From Dromaius novaehollandiae (Eukaryota > Chordata > Aves > Casuariiformes > Dromaiidae): 64,000 nucleotides of DNA. The notes beneath the pieces are model-generated. The model was not told the DNA's origin. It was given only the letters and a program-made list of their open reading frames with translations, and did no database searches. The stretch spans positions 14,252,469 to 14,316,468 of the forward strand of contig NC_088112.1 of the NCBI RefSeq assembly GCF_036370855.1. The letters are read 5' to 3'. Of the stretch, positions 11,251 to 23,200 are shown piece after piece; the stretch's first letter is position 1, and every line of letters begins with the position of its first letter. The position numbers and the translations under genes were made by a program.

Positions 11251-14200
11251 TGCCGCCGGGCCGCAGAGGTGCTGGGTGTCCTCCTAGGGAGAGGATGCTG
11301 GTTGCCTGCCGGGCTGCAGAGGTGCTGGGTGCCCTCCTAGGGAGAGGGTGCTGGGTGCCCTCCCCGGCAGGGGTGTCCTCTGGGCCACAGAGGTGCTGAG
11401 CGTCCTCCTGGGAATAGGGTGCTGGGTCCTTCTCGAGCAGCAGTGCTGAGCGCTCTCCCAGCTGCAGGGTGCTGAGTGCCCTCCTGGGAACAGGGTGCCC
11501 TCCTGGCTATGGGGTATTGGATGTCCACCTGGGCAGGGCTGCTGGGTGCCCTCCTGGGTATGGGTGCTGGGTGCCTTTTGCAGCACATGGTGCTGGGTCC
11601 CCTCCCGGCAGAGATGCTGGGTGCCTTCCCCAGCGCAGGGTGCTGAGTGCTGCCCGGAGCATGGTGTGCTGGGTGTGCTCCCAGGCAGGGTCCCTGGGGT
11701 GCACTGCCAGGCAGGGGGTGTGCACCCTGTGCCAAAACTGGCACTGCCACCGCCCCCTCCCTGTGCCCACGCAGTGCTGCACACGTGTGCCCGCCTGGTG
11801 CTCCCCCACGCTGCCCAGACGCTGCCTGCCGGGCCGGGCGCTCGCCGCCCCGCCAGCATGGCACCGTGCCCCCGGGTGCCTGGGCCCCTGCCAGCCCTGG
11901 CATGGGTGCCCGTGGGGGTCCCTGCCCCATGCACGGCGTCCCTGACTCCCCGTGCACCTGGCAGGACCTGGGGCACCCATCACGGGGCACAGCCTGGTGG
12001 GCTCCCAGCACCCCAGTGGGGTGTCCCCGGGCAGCTGGCGTGGGGGACACATGGGGCTGCATCGGGGCTGCCAGAGACGCGGAGGTCCGGAGGCCAGCTG
12101 CTGCCTGCACACGCAGCCCTGAGGCAGAGGATGGCGGGCAGGGTGAGCCCCCCTTGGGCCCTGCCCACCACCCCCCCGCTGCTTGCCTGGGGGGCTGCAG
12201 GGGCTGCGGGGCAGGCGGCCGGGTGCTCGGGGCCAGCGGCCCCATGGTGGGTGTCACGTTAGCCTGGAAGCGGCGGCTGCAGACAAAGGACGGCGCTGGG
12301 GGAGGGGAGCTGCGCCCGAGCCGGACGTGCTCTGCCGGGGACCCTGGGGTGCGGGCACCGCGCCACGCAGTGGGGTCCCGGCCCCCCAGCCCAGCCGCCC
12401 TGCCCGGCCAGGTGCTGCCAGGGCCCGGCACCTGCTGCTGCTCTGAGCATGGCCCCAGCTGCAGAGGGGCGCTGCAGGGCTGGTGGGGGGGTCGCATGCT
12501 GCTTCCCCCCAGGCGCAGCCCCCTCGGGTGCTGGGGAGCCCGTAGGGAGGGTGCTCTAGGTACCGCATAGCCAGCCAGGCACGCGGCGCTGCATCTGTGG
12601 TGACCCAGAGATGGGGGGCAGTGGAGATGGGGGGCAGCAAGGCGGTGAGTGCACCAGGCCACCTCGCACTCACCCTCGGCCCCAGGTCCGCACTGGCAGG
12701 TCCGGCGGTGCCGGCTCTGGGCAGCGCGGCACAGGAGCACTCACCCCCCGCCGCTCGCTTGGCAGGCAGCTTGCCGGCAGCCGTGCCGCGATTGATCCCA
12801 GCCACCTGCGTGGTGGCTGTTTGGCAGAGACTGGCAGCGCTGGGCCTCTGCGCACTGGGCGCCTCTGCAGCCTCATGCCCCGCTCCGCCGGGCACCCCTT
12901 CCCTGGGGAAACCGAGGCACAGGCAGGGGACGTGGGATGCCAGGTGTCGGGGCAGGGGCCACTCACCTGCAGCGGCGGAGCAGTGCCCCCGGTGCCGGCT
13001 GCCTCGTGGGGTCTTGGTGCCCTCAGGGGTGAGCGGATGCGTGGGCTAGGCTTGCTCATGGGCAGCGGTGTGAGGCGAGCAGCCGGAGGTGCCGGGGCTG
13101 CCCAGCTTGGCCACCGCACTGCACAGCGGGCAAGGGCACCCGGAGCTACCCCTGCCCCTTTTGCAGCCCAGCACTGCCTGTGGGCTCTTCCCCTTCCCCT
13201 TGGCATCTGGGGCAGCCAAATCTCAGCCCCCCCAAGTCAGCCAGGCCCTCGTGCATCTCCCCACCGTCAGCGGGCACTCATCCCGGTGGGATGCTGGCGG
13301 CGCTGGGGCAGAAACCCTGTGCAGATCGCGCCAGCACCCCTGGGGCCGCAGGGCCTGGCGACAGCTCAGGGCCGTGGGCTCTGCTGTGTCGGACGCTGAG
13401 CTGCTCAGTGCCACGGGCTCACGTGGCTGCCAGTGACCCCTGCGCACTGGGCTCGGGCAGCAGCACCCTGCGGCACTCTGCAGCCTGGACCCCAGGCGGC
13501 TGTACCCCACTTGGTGCACCCTGCACTGGCTCGGCACCGGCAGCCCTGCAGGGCAGGCAGGAGGGCAGGGTGCCCGGGCAGGGCCGGCGTGCGCCACGCG
13601 GCCGGGAAGCTGCCGTGACGGCTGTCAGCGCGAGCACGGCAGCCGCAGCCTGCCCAGGGCTGTTTGTTCTGGCTCGGTGCCACGTGGGGCTGGCACTAAA
13701 TCAAACCTTGCGGAGCCTGACAGGTGCTTGCAGGAGGGGACTGTGGCGCTGGCGGGGCCGCCCGGCGCCGGGCACCCCTCCCCGCGGAGCCGCCCCTTCC
13801 CAGCCCCGCCGGCGCAGCTGAGCGCGGCTCCCACCTGGAGGGCTGCAGGGCACGGTGCCACCCAGGGGCTGGTGCCGGTGCCCGAGGGATGCCGGTCCCG
13901 CAGAGCCCGTGGCCTCCAGCACCCCCTGCTCTGCACCCAAGGGTGCCCCGTTGGCAGCACCACTCTGGCTGTCAGCACCGGATCTGCTCCCACGCATCGC
14001 GCACATGCCTGCGGGTGGACTGGCTCCAGATGAGGCGAGCGGAGACCCCTTCCCCACCCCAGCCGGCCTGGGTGCACCCTCGGCGCTGCCGGGTGCTGCT
14101 GCACGCACCCCGGGGGGGTAGGGCCGAGCATGGCTCATCCTTGCCTCCAGGCAGCCACAGGAGCCGGGCATGGGGGCTCTGTTCCCTGGCCCCTCCTGGA

Positions 14201-17200
14201 TGTGCAGGTCACAGTCATGTGCCTCCCATGGGGCACAGACCCACAACAGGATGGGGTGAGGCAGTGGGGCTGTACGCAGCACCGGGGGGGCTTTCCTGGC
14301 CTCCCACCTGGCCCCCTCCCCGCCCCAGCCCGGGGACCCTGGGCTGAGGGTGACCTTGATGCTCCTCCTAGCAGGGACACAGCTGAGTCGGAGCGTTTGA
14401 TCTTTGCGGTCAGTTAAAGGAGAGCCACAAAATCCGCTCAGCTCCAGCTGTGGCGCTGACCGCTCCTGTCCCCATCACGCTGTCCCCAGGCCAGGCTGCC
14501 CTGGGGGAGCCTTGCGATGGGGCCGAGAGAGGCCTGGCTCCGGGGGGTGCCCGGGCAGGGTGCCTGGCACCCTGTTGCACCCCAAACCGTACGGGCAAAA
14601 TGTAGCCTGGTGCCGGGGCGGCGCGAGGGTGCTGCGTGCGGGGGGAGCGGTGCCAGAGCTCGCACATGCTAATTGCATGTAACGGGGAGAGCGTTATCAG
14701 CTAAAATCTGTAATTAGGCAGCGTCGCTGCGATGCAAGCCCGCCCGCCTAATTCATTCATAACAATCGTGCGCTTAATCAGCGCCCAGACGCTGCCACGC
14801 GCTCGCCGGGAGACGGCACCCTCCGGCCTTGCCGGTCCTGCGGCGGCCTCCGCGGCAGCAGCACTGGGGGAGACGTGCCCACGGCACTGGCGCGCGTGGC
14901 TGCCGCACCGGGCTGTCCGCCCTGCGGCCTCAGCCTCCCCATTCATCTGTGGCGGTGGTGCCAGGCTCACCTGCAGGCTGAGCAGGAGCCGGGGAGCCAG
15001 GACGCCTGGGTCCGGCCTCCGGCGGATGCGGTAGTGGGTGGCCAAGGCAGACGCAGGGGGTGTGCTTGCTCCGGGTGAGCTTTGGAGCAGGGCGTGCGTC
15101 TGGGCAGCGCCAGGGCGATGCTGTAGGCACTGGGTGGGGGCGGCGGAGCCTCACGGCTGGGTTGGGGTCTCTAGGGGGCCCTGGGGCCGGGCAGCATGGG
15201 GAGCAAGCCGGGATCTGCCGGCGGCTCTCGCGGCTCCTCGGGGCTGGCCTTCGCAGCGGGATGTCTCTGTGCTCAAAGCCTCAAAAGAATTTTTGATGAA
15301 GCAAGTTGTGCCAGTTCCCTCCTCCGTGCTGAGAACAAAGTGCCGGCGTTGGGGCCTGCCTGCTGCTCCCACTGCTCCCGCGCCCCGGTGTTGCATCCCC
15401 GCGGCGAGGCCCCGCTGCCCATGCCACGGTCGGTGCCGGCAGGCACAGCTGGGACCCACAGGCTCTGCCTGGGTGCTGGGCATCGTGGGATCAGCGTCCT
15501 CCGTCCCCTGGCGCCTGCCATTCCCTCGTTTAGGCCAGCCCAATCAGCAGCAATTATTGCTTTAATTACCTGCTGCCGGGGCGCGGGCCGGGCGCTTGTA
15601 AAGGCGATAAAATCTTTCATTTTAATGAAGCGCCAGGCCTGGCATAGGCCACGATTTATGGGGCTCCAGCTGGGGACTTAATTTGCCGCCTGAAAAGCCC
15701 GCGGTGATTCGGGAAGGTCCCCAGAGCGCGGCACAGCCCGCAGCACGGTGCCCTGGCACTAGGTGCCTGCTGCCGGCCGGGGCGTCCTCGCGGGGAAGAG
15801 CCCAAGCAGCATCGCGGGAAGGCGGCGCTGCGGGACGGGAGCCGCTGCGGCGTGGGCTGCGCAGCACCTTTCAGGACGGCTCCGAGGCGTCGGAGAGCTC
15901 TCCAGCTGCAAACAGCTGCTTGCTCCCATCACCTGGTGCAGCTGCGCCCGAGCAGGAGCGCGCTGGCATGCCGGTCCGTGCAGGGGGCCGTGCCTCCAGC
16001 AGGGCAGCCAGCTCGGCTGGAGCGGAGCTGCCTTGTCAGCACTACCTTGGCATGGCCATGCCCTGCGCACGTGCCAGCGTGCCCCTGGGTAGCAGGAGGG
16101 CGTGCGCCGTAGGATGCAAGCTGCTGCATGCGCGCTGAGAGCACGGCCTCCGCGCCGGCCCTGCGCGTGCTCGTGCACCCTCATGCGGGCAGGGTGCTGG
16201 CAGGACCCTCACCCGTTCGAGGGGGACCAGTGCAGCCCCACTCTCCCCTGCGACCTTCTGCCGCCCGTCACGTCCTTGCCAGCACAGGGACGGAGCGAGC
16301 TGGTGGTGCACGGCTGCTGCCGGCGAGGGCGTCTGGGACCCTGGCGTGGAGCAGCAGGCAGGCACGCGGGGTGGGCGCAGGGCGAGCTCGCGGCGCTGCA
16401 GGCTGGTGCTGCTGCAGCCGCCTGCGGGCAGCCTCTCGCCAAGAGCACGCTGACCTTCCCGGCGTCTCCACACACAGAGGCTGCGGGGCCGCGCTGGCAC
16501 CAGCGCCTCTGCTCAGCACCGCCGAGGAGGCTTGGCGTGGGGGCCAGGGTGCAGGATCAGCCCCTTGGGGACTGGGGCACCAGGCTGGGCAGAGGGACAC
16601 CCCCAACTTGCTGGTGCAGGGGGTGGCAGTGGGTCCAGCATACCCCCTCCCCACCGGCCGTGCGCGGTATCCCGCGGGGATGGCCCTGCCCGCCCAGTGG
16701 CACCAGTGTGGCTGGTGTTTCTGACACTGGAGGGTCCCATGCTGGCAGCACGGCCAGACAGGCCCCAGGGTGGCAGCACCTGGGGGGGCGCAGGGAGCTG
16801 CCCCCAGGCACCTGTCCCAGGGTGTCCCATCCCCTGGGGGGGGAGGGCAGCAGGGCCAGGCCAGTCCCTCTGCACCCCAAATGGGGGCCCCTGGCCCTGC
16901 TCTCCTGCCAGCCCCCCCCAGCACGCTGCCCCCTTCGTTAGGCCTGCCAGCATGCTTGTTAGCCCACGTGGGCAGGGGATAATTGGTAATAAAGCCCTGT
17001 TTAATGCACTGGGTTTACTGGCGGTGATTTATTGGCGCTGATAGCGAGGTGCATTGCCGATCGCCCACTCCACTGCTGAGACAGCGGCTGGTGGGGCCCG
17101 TGCACCCTGCCGCGGTGCTGGGGGTCCGGGGGCAAGCGGCACCCAGTGCCCCTCCGTTGCCCCGTCTCCCCTCCTCCCTGAAGTTGCGCGCCTCCGTTTG

Positions 17201-20200
17201 CCAAGGTGACATAAGCATCTCGCCTGTTTCCATGGCAACGCAGCGGCAGGTGAGCAGAGAGGCCGAGCTGAACGGTGTGGGCACGGCACAGCGCGACGCG
17301 TGGGGCGCCCACGGTGTGTGGGGGGCCCACGGTGCGTAGGGGTGCCTGCTCATGCTTGGGTGCATGGGGTACCTGCAGCACATGGCACACCTGTGGTGCG
17401 TGGGGTGCCCGCAGCACGCTGGGCAGCCACAGTGCACGGGGTGCAAGAGATGCCTGGAGGTGCCAGCAGCGTTTGGGGTACCCACGGTGTGTTGCATAGC
17501 TGCAGCGTCCTGGATACACGCAGTGCATCAGGTGGCCACAGTGCATGGGACAACCGTGGTGCACGGGGCATGTGCCATGCATGGGATGCTCGTGGTGCAT
17601 GGGATGCTCGGGGTGCACGGGTCGTGTCCTGTACATGGGGTGGCCGTGGTGCATGGGGCACCAATGCCACAGCCCCACCACTCCCTCACTGGGGGCTGCA
17701 GGCCAGCTCCAGCCCCTGCTTTGCAGCACAGCTCTGGCCCCACTGGAGCCTCTCGGCACCCCTGCGTTGGAGCTGGCCATGCCCACGCTGCAGCGCGGAG
17801 CCCTGCCAGTGCCCGATGTGGCACAGAGTGGCAGCGCGGCAGCCCGCCCAGGGCTCTGCCGGCGTCCGGCGGCCCCCCACGCTCTGCTTGCCGCTGGGCA
17901 CGCAGCCCCGGCCTCATTTGCACTGCGCTTCAGTGGGTGGCTCAGGGTGGCCAGGGCGCTCAGTGCTGGGCTGCGCCCACCGGGGGTCCTGGCTCCCCCA
18001 GCCCTGGGCTTCCCCACGCCCCTGCGCTCAGCTGTGATGGGTAAATGCGCAGCTCAGAGCCCACCGTACTCATTTCACGTGTGATTAAAAGGCAGCTCTC
18101 CGGAGAACCGCCATCCCATTAACCTGGCGTGCCAGCCCCAGCCAGGCAGGGGAGAGGGTGTTTTATTGCCGCGCAGAGGCAAGGCGGTTACTGAATAAAT
18201 AAAGTCTCGGGCGATTGATTGCGTTTGTGCCAGTCCATAGCCTGCCGGCAGCAGCATGCCGGCACCGGTGGCACCGCGCTGCACGGCGGGCGCTGCGGCG
18301 AGCCCCGCGCCAGGCGTCTGTGCCGCAGCCGGCACACGGCCTGGGCCCCGCGCTGCGCCGGGGGGACCGCAGCGCCAAGCCGCGCCGCCGCCCCAGGGCC
18401 GGCCCCAGGCTGCGCGTGACGGGGAGGGGGTTGTTAAATCAGTGAAATATGAACCGCTGTTATATGCCGGACAGGGGTTTTAATTAAATTAATTGCTGGC
18501 GACATTGTAAAAGTGCTGATGGGGTAATAACCGGCACGTTATGGCAGCCGTTTATCTTCCCCGCGTAAATTAGCTGCCGCACCACGCCAGGGGCCCGCCG
18601 GCCGGCTCACTGGGTGCCCGCCGCCCCGGCCCGCGGGGGCTCGCCCAGCCCGCGGGCGGCAGCGGGGCCCTGGCCCCTGGGTGCCCCCCGCTCCAGGGGC
18701 AGCCGGGGCACCGGGGCCGCAGGGGGGGGCTCTGGCCCTGGGTGGGCAGGGGGTGCCGCGGGGGTCCGGTGGAGGGTGCAGGGGGGTGGGGGGGTGCGGT
18801 TGCCAAATGAAGGCACTTAATTACTGCGCATTCCATTCCGTTTAATTGCTTATTAAATCCTAACCAGCCAATTAGCAGCAGCAATTACAGCTTCATTCAG
18901 TGACACAATCGCTATTTTATCGTTTGTTAATCAAATGCTTATTTAGGGCCCCATTTTATTAACTCTTTCGGCAGCGGGCACCCGCGGGGGTGCCGGCCGC
19001 CAGACCACTCAGCTCTGCGTCTGGCACAGCCATATCTGGGGGCTGATGGGGGGTCGCGGGCAGCACCGGGACCCCGCCGTCCCCACGGGGTGCCGGTCCT
19101 CCTACCCGGCGCCTGCCACCCGGGACGAAGCACAGGGATGGTGTGGGTGCCGGGGAGGGCTGCAGGCGCTGCGCCCCCGGCAGCGTGAGCGATGTCCCGT
19201 GTTGGTCACACTACATTTCCTTTTCATTAGCGCTAAGTACGGACAGGAGGGATCGGTGCGGGTTCAGCGGGCACAGCCACCAGGCCGTTACTCACACTGA
19301 CGGACGAGCGGGGCCGGGGGTGCTGCTGCATCGCTGGCGGGGGATGGGGGACGCTGGGCACGGACGGGGCCAAGCCTCCTGCCTCCCTGCAGGTGCTCAG
19401 CAGAGCGCGACCGTGGCCAACCCCGTGTCCGGCGCCTCCCCGGACCTGCTGCCCCGCTTCCTGCTGGAGCCCGAGGACGTCTACATTGTGAAGAACAAGC
19501 CAGTGAGCCTGGCCTGCCGGGCCACCCCCGCCACCCAGATCTACTTCAAGTGCAACGGGGAGTGGGTGCACCAGGGCGACCATGTCACGCAGCACAGCAC
19601 CGACCGCAGCACCGGTGAGCGCCATCGCAGGAAGACGGGTGCTGCCTTGCTCGCCCCGGCCTGCCTTGCACCGGGAGGCTGGGAGCGGCACGGAGCCACG
19701 CACTGCTTCCAGGGGATGGCACAGCGCCGGGGCCACCAGGGCTGCAGGGGGACGGTCGTTGCAGGGTCCCTGGGGCAGGAGCCAGCCCTGCCGTGCACCC
19801 GCCTGGCCACTCTCCAGCTGTCCCCAGTGGGGACCTTTCCTGGTCCCCAGTGCTGATGGGCCCCTTCCCGGCTCCAGGGCTGCCCGTGATGGAGGTCCGC
19901 ATTGACATCTCCCGCCAGCAAGTGGAGAAGATCTTTGGCCTGGAGGAGTACTGGTGCCAGTGCGTGGCCTGGAGCTCCTCCGGCACCACCAAGAGCCAGA
20001 AGGCCTTCGTGCGCATCGCCTGTGAGTGCCGCGGGCCGGCCAGGGAGTGGAGGCATTGGGGGCCGTGGCTCCTGCTCAGCTGCGCAGCGCTCGTGGTGCT
20101 CCCCAGGGACGGAGCAGCCTTGTCCCCTGTGTCCCTACGTGGAGACGCTGGTGGTGCTGCGGGCTGAGCATCCCCGCCTGGTGCGGGGGCGGCTCGGCAC

Positions 20201-23200
20201 AGGCCCCTGCCAGCCCCACTCACCCTCTGCCTCCCCAGATCTCCGCAAGAACTTCGAGCAGGAGCCCACGGCCAGGGAGGTCTCCATCGAGCAGGGCATC
20301 GTGCTGCCGTGCCGGCCCCCCGAGGGCATCCCGCCTGCCGAGGTGAGCTGCGGGGGCGCCCCAGGGCAGCACCCTCACGGGGTGCCCCGGGCACCCCCAC
20401 TGATGTCCCCTGTGCCCCGCAGGTGGAGTGGCTGCGCAACGAGGAGCTGGTGGACCCGGCGCTGGATGCCAACGTCTACGTGACGCCGGAGCACAGCCTG
20501 GTGGTGCGCCAGGCCCGCCTGGCCGACACTGCCAACTACACCTGTGTGGCCAAAAACATCGTGGCCCGCCGGCGCAGTGCCTCCGCGGCCATCACCGTCT
20601 ACGGTAGGGCCACGCCAGGCCCCGCGCCGCGCTCCCCACCCCGCTGTGCAGCCCCGGTGTCGCCCTCCCCGTTGTCCCCGTCGTCCCCCCCGCCCCAGCC
20701 AGCCCCGCAGCGCGCCGGCACGGCGGGGCGCTCACAGCTCCCTTTGCACCCAGTGAATGGCGGCTGGTCAACGTGGACGCAGTGGTCGGCCTGCAGCACC
20801 AGCTGTGGACGGGGCTGGCAGAAGCGGAGCCGGACATGCACCAACCCTGCGCCCCTCAACGGGGGTGCTTTCTGTGAGGGCCAAAACGTGCAGAAAAGCG
20901 CCTGCACCACCCTCTGCCCAGGTACCCACCGGGCGGCGCAGCGCAAGGCTCACCCAGGACGCGCAAACTCGTGTCCTGCGTGAGCACCGGGCGCCCTGCC
21001 GCTGCCCAGCCCTGCCCTCCGTGTCGTCCTCCTGCCCTCCCTCCGTGTGTTCGATCCTTCCGTTGTGTCCCTGGGGCCGGGGAGGCCGGGGCGGCCGGGC
21101 ACTGACTGCCGCTGTGCCCGCAGTGGACGGGGCCTGGTCAGAGTGGAGCAAGTGGTCGGTGTGCAGCGCCGAGTGCACACACTGGCGGAGCCGCGAGTGC
21201 TCAGAGCCAGCGCCGCGCAACGGCGGCCACGAGTGCCACGGCCCCGAGCTCGACACCCGCAACTGCACCTCCGAGCTCTGCAGCCACAGTGAGTGCCGCT
21301 GGGGTGGCCGGGGGGGCTGCCGGGCCGTTTTGGTGGCGCTAAGGGTGGCAGGGTGCGCGCGGCGCTCACGCCCTGCCACCGGCAGCCGCCTCGGGCGCCG
21401 AGGACGTGGCGCTGTACGTGGGGCTGATCGCCGTGGCCGTGTGCCTGGTGCTGCTGCTGCTCGTGGGGGTGCTGGTGTACTGCCGCAAGAAGGAGGGCCT
21501 AGACGCCGACGTGGCTGACTCCTCCATCCTCACCGCCGGCTTCCAGCCCGTCAGCATCAAGCCCAGCAAGGCGGGTGAGCGAGGGCCGTGCCCGCCGTGG
21601 GCTGAGCCCCCTGGGTGCACCCCTTCACCACGACCCGCGTGCTGGCTGGGTGCTGCGGCCCTCGGCCCCTGGCCAGCTTTGCCCCGCAGGGTCCCTGGGC
21701 AGGGCATCCCTGCCCCCGGGTCAGGGCTCTGTACCCCGTAGGGTCCCTGCTCCTGGGTACGGACTCTGCCCTATAAGGTCCCTGGCCTTGAGGAGGGGGC
21801 TCTGAGTAGGGTCCATGGCGCTGAGTAGGGGCTTGGTGTCCTATAGGGTGCCTGACCCTGGGTCGGGGCTCTCTGCCCCATGGGGTCCCTGGCCCTGGGA
21901 AGGGACTCCATGTCCTATAGGGTCATTGACCCTGGGTATGGACTCTGGCCTATGGGGTCCCCAGCCTTGGGTAGGGGACTCTGCCATATAGAGGTCTGAG
22001 CAGAGGCTCTGTGCCCCATGGGATGCCTGACCCTGGGTCAGGGCTCTGGGCCCCATAGGATCCCTGGCGCTGGGCAGGGGCTCTGTGCCCTATAGGGTTC
22101 CTGGCTGTGGGTTGGGGGTGGGCTGTAGAGGGTCCATGGCCTTGAGCAGGGGCTCTGTGCCCCATGGGGTTCTTGGCCCAGGTAGGGGGCTTCATGCCGC
22201 ATGGACCTCTGGGGTGGCCATGCCCCTGGGGCATCCTTGACCATGGGTAGGGGCTCTGTGCTCCACAGGCCCCTGGGCTGGGGGGGCTCTCCTGGCGCTG
22301 TGGTGCCCCATCCCAGGGCTCCGGCACCACGGCCCACTCTGTGCCCACAGACAACCTGCTCACCATCCAGCCCGACCTCAGCAGCACCACCATGACCTAC
22401 CAAGGCTCGCTGTGCCCGCGCCAGGATGGCCCCGCCAAGCTCCAGCTGCCCAACGGGCACCTGCTGAGCCCGCTGGGCGCCGGGCGCCACACGCTGCATC
22501 ACAGCTCGCCGGCAGCCGAGGGCGCGGACTTCGTGGCCCGCCTCTCCACCCAGAGCTACTTCCGCTCCCTGCCCCGCGGCACCACCAACATGGCCTACGG
22601 CACCTTCAACTTCTTGGGGGGGCGGCTCATGATCCCCAACACAGGTATGGTGGGGCAGGCAGGGGGGCATGGGGCTGCACGTCGCCGTGGGCCTCACCCT
22701 GCTGCCCGCGCCTGCAGGGATCAGCTTGCTCATCCCTCCGGACGCCATCCCGCGAGGCAAGATCTACGAGGTCTACCTGACGCTGCACAAGCAGGAGGAG
22801 GTGAGGTAGGTGCCACGGCCGGGGCTGGCGCAGCGCGTGCAACGGGGCCCCCGCCATGCCAGCCTCACTCACCCCTCCCCTGCCACCCCAGGTTACCCCT
22901 CACCGGCTGCCAGACGCTGCTGAGCCCCATTGTCAGCTGCGGTCCCCCGGGCGTCCTCCTCACCCGTCCTGCCATCCTGGCCATGGGCCACTGCGTGGAG
23001 GCCAGCGCTGAGAACTGGAGCATTCGGCTCAAGAAGCAGTCGTGCGAGGGCACGTGGGAGGTAGGTACTCGCTGGGGCGATGCCACCCCCCCGCTGAGGG
23101 TTTGTGGGCTGTGAGCGGAGCCGGCCAGGCCCCCCGGGCCCAGGCGGGGGCTGCATCTCTCGCTCCATGCCGCAGGACGTGCTGCAGCTGGGCGTGGAGC

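Larger units (their letters stand above)
11073..19392 (+). other. UNC5A: UNC5A intron 1 (8.3 kb)
   Basis: The only long intron of the gene. It contains two minisatellites (11265-11710 and 17275-17670), a GC-rich background without coding signal, and at least seven AT-rich islands with homeodomain-like TAATTA cores, listed separately. Large first introns of axon-guidance genes often host enhancers. Confidence 0.85.

Noticed and set aside
11337-12740. 467-codon minus-strand open frame in UNC5A intron 1
   Set aside because: Much of it is the minisatellite translated into a repeating peptide; there is no other support for a gene.
18188-18202. AATAAATAAA in UNC5A intron 1 as a gene end
   Set aside because: It lies inside an AT-rich island with UNC5A exons continuing downstream, and no coding sequence precedes it. 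The same applies to AATAAA near 16989.
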